Source: Bacteroidota bacterium (GTDB taxonomy: Bacteria; Bacteroidota; Ignavibacteria; OLB7). From it: a DNA stretch of 64,000 bases. The stretch's first letter is position 1. Each line of letters begins with the position of its first letter. The translations under genes were made by a program, and so were the position numbers. Where the stretch lies: NCBI GenBank assembly GCA_018266795.1, contig JAFDZV010000010.1, positions 1 through 64,000 on the forward strand, written 5' to 3'. The notes beneath the pieces are model-generated. The model worked only from the letters and a program-made list of their open reading frames with translations. It was not told where the DNA came from and did no database searches. Below, piece after piece: positions 28,601-36,680 of this stretch.

Positions 28601-29359
28601 GACGGTGTATGCCTGCGCGTCGATCGCGCGCGCCGCTCCTGCGGCCATGCCATCCGAATGAACGCGCACGTTGCCGAAGTCACGGCCGAAGCGCGGCTCC
28701 ATGAAGCCGCGCGTGGCGCGATCCAGCGGCTGTCCCGGACGGTTCAGTGCCTGATGAACAACCGGCGGCGCAACGGTTCCGGCAGCGCCGTCAACGCCGT
28801 TGCTCTTTCGCTGCACCGTCTGCCGATGCTCGTCATCCTTCTCACGGGCGGCGCAGTCCGTACAGCCGGCACGCTGCACACGAGGCTCCGGCATTCGCAT
28901 CACCTGAGGGGTGGCCTGAGCCTTCTTCTCCTCCTCGCAATCGGTGCAGCCGGCACGCTGCACACGAGGCTCCGGCATTCGCATCACGCGATCGGCAACA
29001 GAATCGGCCTCCTGCTCGAACGGATCGCCGGGCTGGTTCACGGTCAGCTTCGTCTGCACCGCACGGTGCGACACACGATGCACGGGAATGCTCCGGATGC
29101 TGTTCCCCATCCCGCTGCCGGCGGGGCCGCCTCCCAGCCCACCCGAACCGGCACCGCCAACTCCGGAGCTACCGCTGTTCCCCATCCCTCCGTCACCACC
29201 AAGCGGCTGTCCCGACGTGGAGGGCTGGAGCTGCACGCCGATGCCGGCCTCGCTATCCGCAAATGGCTCGGAATGTCCTGACTGTACGGCAAGGGTGCGC
29301 GGCGATCGGGTTGATAGTGACCGTTGTGGTTCGTTCGTCTTCTCCGCGAAGGTCTGCAT
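25616..29359 (-). CDS. Large DUF4157 (eCIS-core) protein with HNH-like centre and long beta-rich tail
   Basis: The protein has 1247 residues; AAGGAA precedes the ATG at 29359. Its order is: a glycine-rich linker (about 50-88); the QPGDPFEQEADSVADRVMRM motif (109-128); two copies of MRMPEPRVQRAGCTDC (about 126-170) with CxxC pairs; DUF4157 at about 200-285 with HELTH at 277-281; an HNH-like nuclease patch at about 464-495 (CQMDHIVELQTGGGND, QTLDAAQNSESG); and about 650 residues of repeating amphipathic beta strands. The beta tail resembles no family I can name; it could be a pore or a fibre. DUF4157 proteins are known to be enriched among contractile-injection-system cargo. It is the first gene of a likely two-gene operon. 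Confidence 0.85.
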   Translation of the reverse strand: MQTFAEKTNEPQRSLSTRSPRTLAVQSGHSEPFADSEAGIGVQLQPSTSGQPLGGDGGMGNSGSSGVGGAGSGGLGGGPAGSGMGNSIRSIPVHRVSHRAVQTKLTVNQPGDPFEQEADSVADRVMRMPEPRVQRAGCTDCEEEKKAQATPQVMRMPEPRVQRAGCTDCAAREKDDEHRQTVQRKSNGVDGAAGTVAPPVVHQALNRPGQPLDRATRGFMEPRFGRDFGNVRVHSDGMAAGAARAIDAQAYTVGNHIVFGAGRYAPGTQGGRQLIAHELTHTIQQGGAPVAASQNTSGAGARSSEGPAVPAAPRVSRMSGERVARAGTTGDQPPQAAAQSVEVTVQGGSMTTKHVVTPGRKQTNNTAGGTSATIQEFNVDQFVVPGSKGPDAVQKYNAIANSGALTATLEVDGSKKTALWQKRASTDTLRDSWLRRAAWPSGREDELWNAAGGDATFPKIKGAACQMDHIVELQTGGGNDRENIQTLDAAQNSESGRAIRQELSGLGTQIVENGALVDGAASEIILRFNRVATQGAMETMPADCTSKPNPATCLSIDHCATAVGKRAAAAQPGTTTTQTASTPQKKTEPYSITVGGKSATLLVPEGFNKSKSSGPVPIHGSPENSDSAELISGFLLLELKREAGVDTIRAQIDPRGEKGGTRLPITIEDKRGSEVVFNVAGGTGLLSLKNKTAAIDFQYPYLSPGKIKKLQLTPDNHMEFDGVINSTVPLLGTFDVGYHSGKFAATKVLDKKSLKPNCNGMRITNANVALELGPEFKPSGIIAFEAGPIKHPIVSGSVEVTADAQGFLATGNVKATVPGMDAADGAVTYRPADGWSGSIALKTSQKFVRNMDARLQFDKEGVSITGGATIGLSEKQEITLKAEKEKGEKWVFKGSGIFDVPGGRVKPVEMNFAYDGTKVTGSGNAGFKLNSLSGEIQVFYNNGAVSGKGAIQINRKKTSGTINVNLGPGGKLTGKGNITYMIAPDVSESAGIEIDQNDQAKFTGALQFAKPIKLFGQTKGDQNILSAGMSFPIPGASIGTVGLEAEIGGSLNAGYYVGPGELRNVTATVLASNPLDENPNLDLTLSGQLYFSAGVSIGGKIYGGIKLDLLGVASASGGLEASATARLDASTANVVTTHYAKGRFELDANIDATLRLALDLALKAYVRAEAGIGPFKWETHKDWTLASFTYDSGKEMRIHNVKPIHFASDQPFKAPSLDDFQVDLPQIGAQDMLEKGFGGATAKETKS
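28863..28987 (-). repeat. 41-bp exact direct repeat inside the large DUF4157 gene
   Basis: Positions 28863-28903 and 28947-28987 are identical over 41 bp. They encode the duplicated, cysteine-containing MRMPEPRVQRAGC segment. The identity at DNA level suggests a recent duplication or ongoing slippage. Confidence 0.85.
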
Positions 29360-29651
29360 GGTGAATTCCTTCAATGGGATAGTGGCGGCAGTGCTATCGC
29401 CATGCATGTACTGACGGGCGAGGAAACATCCTGCCAGCCCAGGCCGGGCGCACAGCAACCTGCGGTGGATCCTACTACCGCGATTCCATCCGGGGTAACA
29501 GAGCGAGTGTGATGGTCAAATGAATACGGTGGCGATCGGGGCGCAATATAACTCCGGAGTGACCGGAATGGTGATCGCATCGGCAAATTTCTTGTGGTAG
29601 ATTGGTTGCCGGCAGCACTCACGCCGCCGATACTCTCCAGATCGAACCCAG

Positions 29652-30500
29652 ATGCAGACCGCGCCCGATACGGATATGATGGACCTTCACTATCAGGCAA
29701 CCGCCGACGGATTTGCCGAGGCCGCCCGCACGTTCGATGAGGATGAGGAGGGGAATATCCTGCTCCTCTGGATGCGGGAGCGCTCCGCCCGGCTGATGAA
29801 CCAGGCGTTCGCGCCCGGAAGCATGCTGCTGGAACTGGGCTGCGGCACCGGCATCGAGGCGGCACGGCTTGTTGCGGGCGGGCATCGCGTTGTCCTCACG
29901 GATGTCTCCGCGGGAATGCTGGAGCGGGCCGTCCCCAAGGTCTCCGCCGTTCGCGAGGCGGGTCTTGCGGGAGCGCATCAGATGCCGGCGGCGCACATCG
30001 GGACGCTGGTCGATCGTTACGGACGCGGCGCATTCGACGGCGCCTACAGCAGTTTCGGCCCGCTGAACTGCGAGCCGGACCCCGCACCGGTTGCGCACGG
30101 ACTTGCGGAACTGATTCGCCCCGGCGGCAGGGTGGTGCTCTCGGTGATCAATCGGATCTGCCCGGCGGAAGTGTTGTGGTACGCGCTGCATCTCATGCCG
30201 GGAACCGCAACCCGGCGGCTTCGCGGGCCGGCCCTCTCCAGCGCCGTGCCCGGCGCGGCCCCCTCCTTCCTGACCTATTACTACAGCCCGTCGGATTTCG
30301 CGCGCGCATTCTCGGGCGGCTTCCGCGTGCTCGGCTGCAGAGCGCTCCCGCTGATCCTTCCCCCTCCCTACACCGCGCACGTGATGCGGCGCTTCCCCCG
30401 GCTCTTCCAACTGCTCGGGCGCCTTGACGACGCTCTCGCCGCACTCCCGATCTTCCGAAGCATGGGCGATCACTTTCTGATGGAGCTGGAGCGGGTATAG
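29652..30500 (+). CDS. Class I SAM-dependent methyltransferase
   Basis: The protein has 282 residues. It has the Rossmann-fold methyltransferase motif I (LLELGCGTGIEAARL, about 58-72), an acidic loop after strand 2 (VVLTDVSAGML) and motif IV/post-IV strands (FDGAYSSFGPLNC, LIRPGGRVVLSVINR). SAM binding is therefore well supported. The substrate is not indicated; a lipid or small-molecule acceptor is possible given the hydrophobic C-terminal half. A later in-frame ATG at residue 9 or 10 is also possible. The gene is divergent from the DUF4157 operon (292-bp gap) and convergent with the serine hydrolase; a 7-bp hairpin (30504-30524) separates the stops. Confidence 0.85.
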   Translation: MQTAPDTDMMDLHYQATADGFAEAARTFDEDEEGNILLLWMRERSARLMNQAFAPGSMLLELGCGTGIEAARLVAGGHRVVLTDVSAGMLERAVPKVSAVREAGLAGAHQMPAAHIGTLVDRYGRGAFDGAYSSFGPLNCEPDPAPVAHGLAELIRPGGRVVLSVINRICPAEVLWYALHLMPGTATRRLRGPALSSAVPGAAPSFLTYYYSPSDFARAFSGGFRVLGCRALPLILPPPYTAHVMRRFPRLFQLLGRLDDALAALPIFRSMGDHFLMELERV

Positions 30501-30503
30501 ACC

Positions 30504-30524
30504 TTCGATCGGCAGCAGATCGAA
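30504..30524. terminator. Short hairpin between convergent genes
   Basis: TTCGATC (30504-30510) and GATCGAA (30518-30524) form a 7-bp stem with a 7-base loop between the methyltransferase stop and the serine hydrolase stop. It is modest in strength and has no T-tract. Confidence 0.3.
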
Positions 30525-30536
30525 CTCCCGCGGATC

Positions 30537-31784
30537 TCAGTCGTCGATGGCCTGATAGGCACAGGTCCAGAAGTCACGAAAGACTTCGGGTGCCTGCGGC
30601 GAACTCATGAGACATTGAGTGAGGAGAATTCCCACCACTCCTTCGGCAGGATCGGTATATGCGGACGTGCCCAGCCCTCCGGTCCAGCCGAAGCGACCCG
30701 GAACATTCGCAAGATCGCTGCGCCGCGTCGCCACCGACATGCCGAAGCCCCATGTGTTGTCGTCACCGAAGAAGATCGGCGCGGAGGTGCGCTGCTCCGG
30801 CGTCAGCTGGTCCGAGGTCATCACATCTACCGACGGGCGCGAGAGTATTCGCTGGCTCCCATGGCGCCCCTTGTTGATCATCATGGCGCAGAAGGCCAGA
30901 TAGTCATCGGCAGTGGAGACCAGTCCTCCCGCGGCGGAGGGGAACGGCGGCGGAGAGCTCCACTCGCTCATGGCACCGGGCTCGTCGTACGGCGCGAGCG
31001 CGCCGGTCGCCGGATCCGCATAGTAGCAGCCCGGGAGCCGGCCGTGCTTTTCCGGCGGCACATGGAAGCCGGTGTCCTTCATTCCCAGCGGTTCGAAGAG
31101 ACGCTCGCGCATGAACGTTTCCAGCGGCTGGCCGGACGCACGGGCTATCAGAACGCCCAGCACATCCAGCCCCAGATCGTACATCCACCGTTCTCCCGGC
31201 TGATACATCAACGGCAGCGTCCCAACGCCGTGCATCCATTCATCCGGCGTGGGCATCGTACGCGGATGCGGAGGCCCCTGCAGAAGTCCACGTTCCTTGA
31301 GCGCCTGCTGGATGGGGTAGGTGTTTGTGGGGAGCATCAGATGCCCGATCCCCATTCTCAGCGTGAGAAGGTCACGCAGCGTGACGGGGCGGTTGGCCGG
31401 CACGGTGTCATCCAGCGGGCCGCCGATGCGCTTGAGGACTCCGCGGTTCGCAAGCTCCGGAAGGAAGCGATCAACCGGGTCGTCAAGACGCACCCTGCAC
31501 TCCTCCACCAGTATCATCGCCGCCGCCGCAGAGACCGGTTTGGTCATGGATGCGATGCGGAATATCGTATCACGATCCATTGCGCCGCCTCCCTGCGTGG
31601 TCATGGTGCCGAACGCCTCCACATGCACCTCGCCGTGCCGGGCCACCAGCGCCACCAGCCCCGGGAGTTCACCCCGCTCCACATGCCCACCAAGCACCTG
31701 ATGCATGCGCCCCAGGCGAAGAGCGGAGAAGCCTGCCCGTGCGAGATCCGCCGGACGCCGTTCGATGGCTGCCGTTGTATTCAT
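30537..31784 (-). CDS. Beta-lactamase-family serine hydrolase
   Basis: The protein has 415 residues and starts at 31784 with GAGGATTGAG upstream. The class-C beta-lactamase/esterase layout is clear: the SxxK nucleophile motif is in RIASMTKPVSAAAAM (Ser of SMTK), the second motif corresponds to YDLG in RWMYDLGLDVLG, and a glycine-rich region WTGGLGTS near the C-terminus stands for the KTG box. Such enzymes act on esters, peptides or beta-lactams; the substrate is unknown. No signal peptide is present, so it is probably cytoplasmic. It lies 260 bp behind the MoaD-like gene on the same strand, with a KPGGN-type element in between. Confidence 0.87.
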   Translation of the reverse strand: MNTTAAIERRPADLARAGFSALRLGRMHQVLGGHVERGELPGLVALVARHGEVHVEAFGTMTTQGGGAMDRDTIFRIASMTKPVSAAAAMILVEECRVRLDDPVDRFLPELANRGVLKRIGGPLDDTVPANRPVTLRDLLTLRMGIGHLMLPTNTYPIQQALKERGLLQGPPHPRTMPTPDEWMHGVGTLPLMYQPGERWMYDLGLDVLGVLIARASGQPLETFMRERLFEPLGMKDTGFHVPPEKHGRLPGCYYADPATGALAPYDEPGAMSEWSSPPPFPSAAGGLVSTADDYLAFCAMMINKGRHGSQRILSRPSVDVMTSDQLTPEQRTSAPIFFGDDNTWGFGMSVATRRSDLANVPGRFGWTGGLGTSAYTDPAEGVVGILLTQCLMSSPQAPEVFRDFWTCAYQAIDD

Positions 31785-31897
31785 ATCGAACTCAATCCTC
31801 TGTTTCGATCGTTGTGTGTCGCATGCCACGCGATGTCCAGGCATCGCGCGTTGGGCTGCACGTTGTCGCAGCGGACCTCAGGGTTCCTATCCAAAGT

Positions 31898-31948
31898 CGC
31901 AGCAAGGCCGGTAGGCAGGCTATTGCCACCCGGTTTTGTTGGGAGCTC
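31898..31948 (-). repeat. Intergenic element A, related to a second copy at 38472-38520
   Basis: On the minus strand the element reads CTCCCAACAAAACCGGGTGG, then GCAATAGCCTGCCTACCGG. About four fifths of the aligned bases match the element at 38472-38520. Both lie ahead of a minus-strand gene. The nature is unknown. Confidence 0.4.
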
Positions 31949-32046
31949 GTACGCACCGCATGCGAAGTTCACGTGAAGCACTGCCCCGCGCCATGCCGCG
32001 ACACACGGCCGCGGCATGGCAACAGGAGCGGAAGGTAACGCCGGCA

Positions 32047-32343
32047 TCAGCCGCCGGCGATGGCGCCGATAACCATGTATGGCTCGGCGCCGCTTGCAAC
32101 GGCTTCGGGAAGCGGGGCATCCGGAGGCTCCAGCGAGAGATCCTCCTGGCAGGCGAAGAAGCGGAGGAAGGCTCTGCGCTGCCCGGTAACCTGATCGCGG
32201 ATGGTTCCGCGCAGCACCGGGTGAAGCTGCTCCAGCGCGTCCAGCACGGAGCGCTGCGTTATCGCCCCATCCACCTGGAGTTCCACCTCGCCCGAAATCT
32301 GCGCCAGCGTTCGAAGATGGGCCGGAAGCGTGACGCGTATCAT
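32047..32343 (-). CDS. MoaD/ThiS-family ubiquitin-like protein
   Basis: The protein has 98 residues, translated from an ATG that overlaps the stop of the upstream BNR gene as ATGA, so the two are translationally coupled. The beta-grasp pattern ([13 protein letters not shown], then [16 protein letters not shown]) ends in the exposed Gly-Gly (MVIGAIAGG) that MoaD/ThiS-type proteins use for adenylation and sulfur carriage. It may serve as a sulfur carrier or protein tag. No E1-like activating enzyme is adjacent. Starting at the further upstream frame would read into the BNR gene and is rejected. Confidence 0.82.
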   Translation of the reverse strand: MIRVTLPAHLRTLAQISGEVELQVDGAITQRSVLDALEQLHPVLRGTIRDQVTGQRRAFLRFFACQEDLSLEPPDAPLPEAVASGAEPYMVIGAIAGG

Positions 32344-33455
32344 TCCAGTGTCTGCACTTCGACTGAGAGAACGGCGGGAAGATCGCGAACGATCGGCGCC
32401 CATGTGTCACCGGAGTCGGAGGAGGCGTACACCTGGCCGCCTGTCGTGCCGAAGTAGATGCCGCAGGGATCGAGCTGGTCCACGGCCATCGCCTCGCGCA
32501 GCACGTTGACGTAGCAGTTGCTCTGCGGAAGCCCGTTGGTCAGCGGCTCCCACTCGTTCCCGCCGGTGCGGCTGCGATAGACGCGCAGCTTCCCCTCCGG
32601 CGGATAATGCTCGCCGTCGCTCTTGATCGGCACAACGTAGATGGTCTCCGGCTCGTGAGCATGCACATCGATCGGGAAGCCGAAGTCGGTTGGAAGATTG
32701 CCGCTCACCTCGGTCCACGACTCGCCCGCGTCATTGCTGCGCATCACGTCCCAATGCTTCTGCATGAACAGGACGTCGGGGCGGGATGGATGCAGCGCGA
32801 TGCGATGCACGCAGTGGCCGACTTCGGCGGCGGGATCGGGGATGTATTGCGATTGCAGCCCCTTGTTCGTGGGTCGCCAGGTCTGGCCGCCATCGTCTGT
32901 GCGGAACACGCCGGCTGCCGATATCGCGATGTAGATGCGGTCCGGATTGGTGGGGTCCAGCAGAATCGTATGCAGCCCCATGCCGCCGGCGCCCGGCTGC
33001 CAGGCGGCTCCGGAGGGGTGCTCGCGAAGGCCGGCCAGCTCGTGCCAGGACGTGCCGCCGTCGGTGCTGCGGAAGATCGCGGCATCCTCGACGCCGGCGT
33101 ACACCGTATCCGCATCGGTGAGCGAAGGCTCCAGATGCCAGACACGCTTGAACTCCCACGGATGCTGGGTGCCGTCGTACCATTGATGCGTGCCGGGCGT
33201 TCCCTTGTAGGTGAAATCGTTGCCAACCACTTCCCACGTCTTCCCGGCATCGTCGGAGCGCTGCATCACCTGGCCGGACCAGCTGCTGGATTGCGATGCG
33301 TACAACCGGTTCGGGTTCACCGGCGAGCCCTTCACGTGGAAGATCTCCCAGCCCGCGAAATGCGGACCCTCAACCTGCCACTTCTCGCGCTTGCCGTCCG
33401 AGGTCAGAATGAACGCGCCCTTGCGCGTACCGACCAGTACTCGTACTCCGCTCAT
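32340..33455 (-). CDS. BNR/Asp-box beta-propeller protein (exo-sialidase-like)
   Basis: The protein has 371 residues; AAGGAGTATGGA precedes the ATG at 33455. The sequence begins [19 protein letters not shown] and carries repeated Asp-box loops: [40 protein letters not shown] and [10 protein letters not shown]. This is the cytosolic WD40/YVTN/BNR-type family often annotated as exo-alpha-sialidase or glycosyl hydrolase; catalytic residues of true sialidases are not evident. It has no signal peptide. It is coupled by a 4-bp overlap to a MoaD/ThiS-like protein, an association I recognise from other genomes. Confidence 0.85.
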   Translation of the reverse strand: MSGVRVLVGTRKGAFILTSDGKREKWQVEGPHFAGWEIFHVKGSPVNPNRLYASQSSSWSGQVMQRSDDAGKTWEVVGNDFTYKGTPGTHQWYDGTQHPWEFKRVWHLEPSLTDADTVYAGVEDAAIFRSTDGGTSWHELAGLREHPSGAAWQPGAGGMGLHTILLDPTNPDRIYIAISAAGVFRTDDGGQTWRPTNKGLQSQYIPDPAAEVGHCVHRIALHPSRPDVLFMQKHWDVMRSNDAGESWTEVSGNLPTDFGFPIDVHAHEPETIYVVPIKSDGEHYPPEGKLRVYRSRTGGNEWEPLTNGLPQSNCYVNVLREAMAVDQLDPCGIYFGTTGGQVYASSDSGDTWAPIVRDLPAVLSVEVQTLE

Positions 33456-33947
33456 TCCATACTCCTTGTTCGATAGTGTTGAGCTCACGATCGGAAGCGT
33501 TCGCATCGCCACGCGAGTGGCCTGCATGCGACGCACTACCGCATCATGAAATGAGTGTGACCATGCCATGCACCGGCGATCCGGAAATCCGGCGTCGGAA
33601 GTCCGGCGCCGAGAATGCGACGCCGGAGATCACATGGTCTGGGGGAACGTGGATGCCGAACGGTTGCTTCATCCGGCGTTCGCTGCCGAACGCCTTGCGC
33701 CAAATGCTCCATCCAGCTATTGCTGCCTCCGCCGCTGCGGGCACACCCCCCGGCCGGAAGGCCGCGCGGTGCAATACGATGGATGCAGACAGGGGACCCC
33801 AATATAGGTGTGCGAACGATTCAATCGCCAGACGGTTACCATGATCTTTTCGCAGCGCGCATTTCTCGAATCGTGCCATTGCAGATCGAGGCAACCCGGG
33901 ACCACATGTATCCTGCGTCGGCGTCCGGAACGTTCATCCGAGGCGCA
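33456..33947. other. 490-bp gap without a gene
   Basis: The stretch lies between the alpha/beta hydrolase gene and the BNR gene, both minus strand. It is rich in CCGG-containing near-repeats (33570-33620). The reading frames present have no family features or ribosome sites. Confidence 0.4.
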
Positions 33948-34739
33948 TCACGAGAGGAAGAACTCCGTGAGCACCGGCGCAAGCACCTTCATCGAAACGT
34001 TGTGCGTCTGGCGCGGCAGCATGCGTAGCCGGGCGCCGGGAATGGTCGCCGCAACCTCGCGCACCGCGTTGCGCAATGCCTCCTGGCTCTTCTCCCCTCC
34101 CACCACGAGCGTGGGCAGATCGATGGAGGAGAGCATCGCGGTGGGAAGCGTAAAGTCACCCATGACGGCGGCATCGTACGGAAGCGTATGTGCCACGGCT
34201 TTCAGCTTGGACCACATGGGCATCACCTTCATGAGCGTAACGAAGATCGATGGGATGCCAACCATTTCGGCAAGGAAGAATTTCACCGCATCGCTCCGCC
34301 GCCCTGCGTCCACCAGACGCTGCAGCTGCTCCCGATGATCCTTCGGCGGGCGCTGCCCGGCGGTGCCGACCATGTAGGGAGGTTCGTACAGCGCAAGCTT
34401 CACGATGTCGAGTCCCGCGGCGGCCGCATGAACCGCCAGCGCGGCGCCCGACGAATATCCCCAGAGGCAGGCGGAGCCGCCGGCCGCATCGATCAACGCC
34501 GCGATATCCTCCACCTCACGCTCCACGGCATAGGGTTTGGTATCGCCGCTGTCGCCCCGGCCGCGGCGATCGTAGTTGATGGCCGTGAAGTTTGCCGCCA
34601 GCAGGTCGTGCATCAGTCCGAACCCGGGAAATGCGCGAAAGCTCATCGCACCCCCTACCATGATCACGGCCGGCCCGGAGCCGGACCGGTCGTATGCGAT
34701 GCGCGTTCCATCCTTCGATGCAACCGTGTTCACAGCCAT
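33948..34739 (-). CDS. Alpha/beta-fold hydrolase
   Basis: The protein has 263 residues and overlaps the 3' end of the SRPBCC gene by 10 bp. The nucleophile elbow is GYSSGAAL (G-x-S-x-G), the oxyanion region follows the strand VIMVGGAMS, the acid region is LVVGGEKS, and the catalytic histidine is in RQTHNVS near the end. The fold is that of small esterases, haloperoxidases or epoxide-hydrolase-like enzymes; the substrate cannot be told. The overlap with the SRPBCC gene suggests cotranscription with it. Confidence 0.85.
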   Translation of the reverse strand: MAVNTVASKDGTRIAYDRSGSGPAVIMVGGAMSFRAFPGFGLMHDLLAANFTAINYDRRGRGDSGDTKPYAVEREVEDIAALIDAAGGSACLWGYSSGAALAVHAAAAGLDIVKLALYEPPYMVGTAGQRPPKDHREQLQRLVDAGRRSDAVKFFLAEMVGIPSIFVTLMKVMPMWSKLKAVAHTLPYDAAVMGDFTLPTAMLSSIDLPTLVVGGEKSQEALRNAVREVAATIPGARLRMLPRQTHNVSMKVLAPVLTEFFLS

Positions 34740-35233
34740 CCCCCCGCAGCTTCGGCAACCTCCGCCGCGAACTTCTCCAGACTCTGGCTCCAACCGGCTT
34801 CCATGCCGGCCAGCGCCTCGGCAATCTCCGGCGTGGACTTCACAACCACGGCCGTCAACGTCAGCGTTGTCCTCCCTCCTTCCTCCACGAACGTGACCGT
34901 GTTGAGCACCTCGAGCTTGGGCACGCCGCTCTCATCCTCGAACGCCGTGGCTGTGAAGACGATCCGCTCCGGTTCGATGATCTCGTGGAACGTTCCCCCA
35001 CCCGGATAGAGAACGCCATCGGGCCCGCGCATGGTGATGCGAAGAGCGCCGCCGGGCCGTATGTCCACCTCGCAGACAGGATTGGTGAAGCCGTGCGGCC
35101 CCCACCAATTCTGCACGTGCAGCGGATCGGTCCACACCTTGAAGACCAGATCGCGCGGGGCATCCAGGATGCGCGTGAGCACAAGGTCCGGGACAAGCTT
35201 TCCCGTGGCAGCCAATGCAGATTGTTCGGTCAC
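34730..35233 (-). CDS. SRPBCC (AHSA1/START-fold) protein
   Basis: The protein has 167 residues and begins at a GTG preceded by AAGGAGAACATCT. Family hallmarks are ILDAPRDLVFKVWTDP, the WWGPHGFT patch, the DIRPGGALRITM strand and a C-terminal helix (ALAGMEAGWSQSLEKF). These helix-grip proteins bind hydrophobic ligands; the ligand is unknown. It is one of five such paralogues in the 34.7-42.4 kb block. It overlaps the downstream hydrolase by 10 bp. An inverted array of 7-bp repeats lies just upstream. Confidence 0.9.
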   Translation of the reverse strand: MTEQSALAATGKLVPDLVLTRILDAPRDLVFKVWTDPLHVQNWWGPHGFTNPVCEVDIRPGGALRITMRGPDGVLYPGGGTFHEIIEPERIVFTATAFEDESGVPKLEVLNTVTFVEEGGRTTLTLTAVVVKSTPEIAEALAGMEAGWSQSLEKFAAEVAEAAGGWL

Positions 35234-35251
35234 AGATGTTCTCCTTGATTT

Positions 35252-35321
35252 GAGAGTCAGTTGTCAGTCATCAGTTGTGGATGGAGCTACTGACTATCGA
35301 CCACCGACAACTAACCATTGC
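35252..35321. repeat. Inverted array of 7-bp repeats (left copy)
   Basis: Four heptads GAGAGTC-AGTTGTC-AGTCATC-AGTTGTG run from 35252 to 35279. After one unmatched heptad, CTACTGA-CTATCGA-CCACCGA-CAACTAA-CCATTGC continue to 35321; these are the same pattern on the opposite strand. The array lies between the sigma factor stop and the SRPBCC start. Confidence 0.7.
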
Positions 35322-35328
35322 CCGGCGC

Positions 35329-36615
35329 TCATCCCACCCCGGGCACGGACGTTGCAAGGCTGTCGCATGCTGTCACACGTTCCAGCAGAAGCCTTCGCTC
35401 GCGCTCGTTCCGGGTAAGTGATGCCGCACGCTGAAACTCGTCGCGTGCCTCGCTGAAGCGCGCGAGCTTCGCAAGCAGATCGCCACGAACGCTTGGAAGC
35501 AGATGATAGGATTTGAGCGCCGGCAGCTCGGTGAGCTCGTCCACCAGTTCCAGGCCCGCGGCAGGCCCGAAGGCCATTGCGATCGCAACGGCGCGGTTCA
35601 GTTTCACCACGGGCGAGGGCATGAGTTCCGCGAGCGCATCGTAGAGCGCGGCGATGCGGCCCCAGTCGGTTTCCCCGGCCGTGCGGGCACGCGCATGACA
35701 GGCTGCGATGGCGGCCTGCAGCGAGTACGGGCCAAGCGCTCCGCCCAGTTGCTGCGCCCGTTCCAGCGCAGCGAGCCCGCGCCGAATGAGAAGCTGGTCC
35801 CATCGTGCGCGGTTCTGATCGAGCAGCAGCACCGGCTCGCCGTTCGGCCCAACGCGAGCGCCTGCACGGGAAGCCTGGATCTCCATGAGGGCAACCAGGC
35901 CATGAACTTCAGGCTCGTTCGGCATCAGTCCGGCGAGTATGCGGCCAAGACGAAGCGCCTCCTCGCACAGCGACGGGCGAATCCAGTCATCACCGGCCGT
36001 GGCGGAATATCCTTCGTTGAAGATGAGGTAGATGACGCCGAGCACGGAGGAAATGCGCTCCTCGAGTTCGGTGCCGTGCGGCACTTCAAATGGAACACGC
36101 GCCGCGGAGAGCGTCCGCTTGGCGCGCACGATCCGCTGCGCAACCGTGGGCTCGGGCACAAGAAATCCGCGCGCGATCTCCTCCGTAGTCAAACCGCCCA
36201 GAAGCCGGAGCGTGAGCGCAACACGCGCCTCCGTTGAAAGCACGGGATGGCATGCCGTGAACATCAGCCGCAGGAGATCGTCCCCCACGTGGTCGTCCAG
36301 CACGGCATCGTGATCGGGCACAGCCGCCTGCTGCAGCTCGAGGTCGCGGGCCAGCTCCTCATGCTTCCGTTCCAGCATCACGTTGCGGCGCACCAGATCA
36401 ACGGCACGGCGCTTCGCCACCGCCATGAGCCAGGCGCCGGGATTCACCGGAACGCCTGACTCCGGCCATTGCTTCAGAGCGGCAACCAGCGCATCCTGCG
36501 CCAGATCCTCGGCAAGCCCCACATCGCGCACAACCCGAACCAGGCCGGCAATCAGCTTGGCCGATTCGATTCTCCAGACTGCGTCGATTGCCCGATGTGT
36601 TTCCGATGCCGCCAT
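35329..36615 (-). CDS. ECF42-like sigma factor with C-terminal TPR-type extension
   Basis: The protein has 428 residues. Sigma region 2 (GLAEDLAQDALVAALKQWP, with NPGAWLMAVAKRRAVDLVRR) and region 4 (ARVALTLRLLGGLTTEEIAR, with EPTVAQRIVRAKR) fill the first 190 residues. The remaining about 230 residues are helical repeats (DUF6596/TPR-like) that in this group replace an anti-sigma factor. The neighbouring YCII/DGPF gene is the typical partner of ECF42 sigma factors, which supports the call. The ATG at 36615 is chosen because it matches the family N-terminus (AIDAVWRIESAKLIAGL); no ribosome site is obvious. Confidence 0.9.
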   Translation of the reverse strand: MAASETHRAIDAVWRIESAKLIAGLVRVVRDVGLAEDLAQDALVAALKQWPESGVPVNPGAWLMAVAKRRAVDLVRRNVMLERKHEELARDLELQQAAVPDHDAVLDDHVGDDLLRLMFTACHPVLSTEARVALTLRLLGGLTTEEIARGFLVPEPTVAQRIVRAKRTLSAARVPFEVPHGTELEERISSVLGVIYLIFNEGYSATAGDDWIRPSLCEEALRLGRILAGLMPNEPEVHGLVALMEIQASRAGARVGPNGEPVLLLDQNRARWDQLLIRRGLAALERAQQLGGALGPYSLQAAIAACHARARTAGETDWGRIAALYDALAELMPSPVVKLNRAVAIAMAFGPAAGLELVDELTELPALKSYHLLPSVRGDLLAKLARFSEARDEFQRAASLTRNERERRLLLERVTACDSLATSVPGVG

Positions 36616-36680
36616 GTGGATAACGTTGGGAAGCCTGTACGTGCTGCGATTGATTGTCCGGACGGAGTTCCCGGCTGCTA

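Noticed and set aside
15789-29359. Complete contractile injection system
   Set aside because: Only cargo-type proteins are seen; sheath, tube, baseplate and AAA+ ATPase genes are not present in the window.
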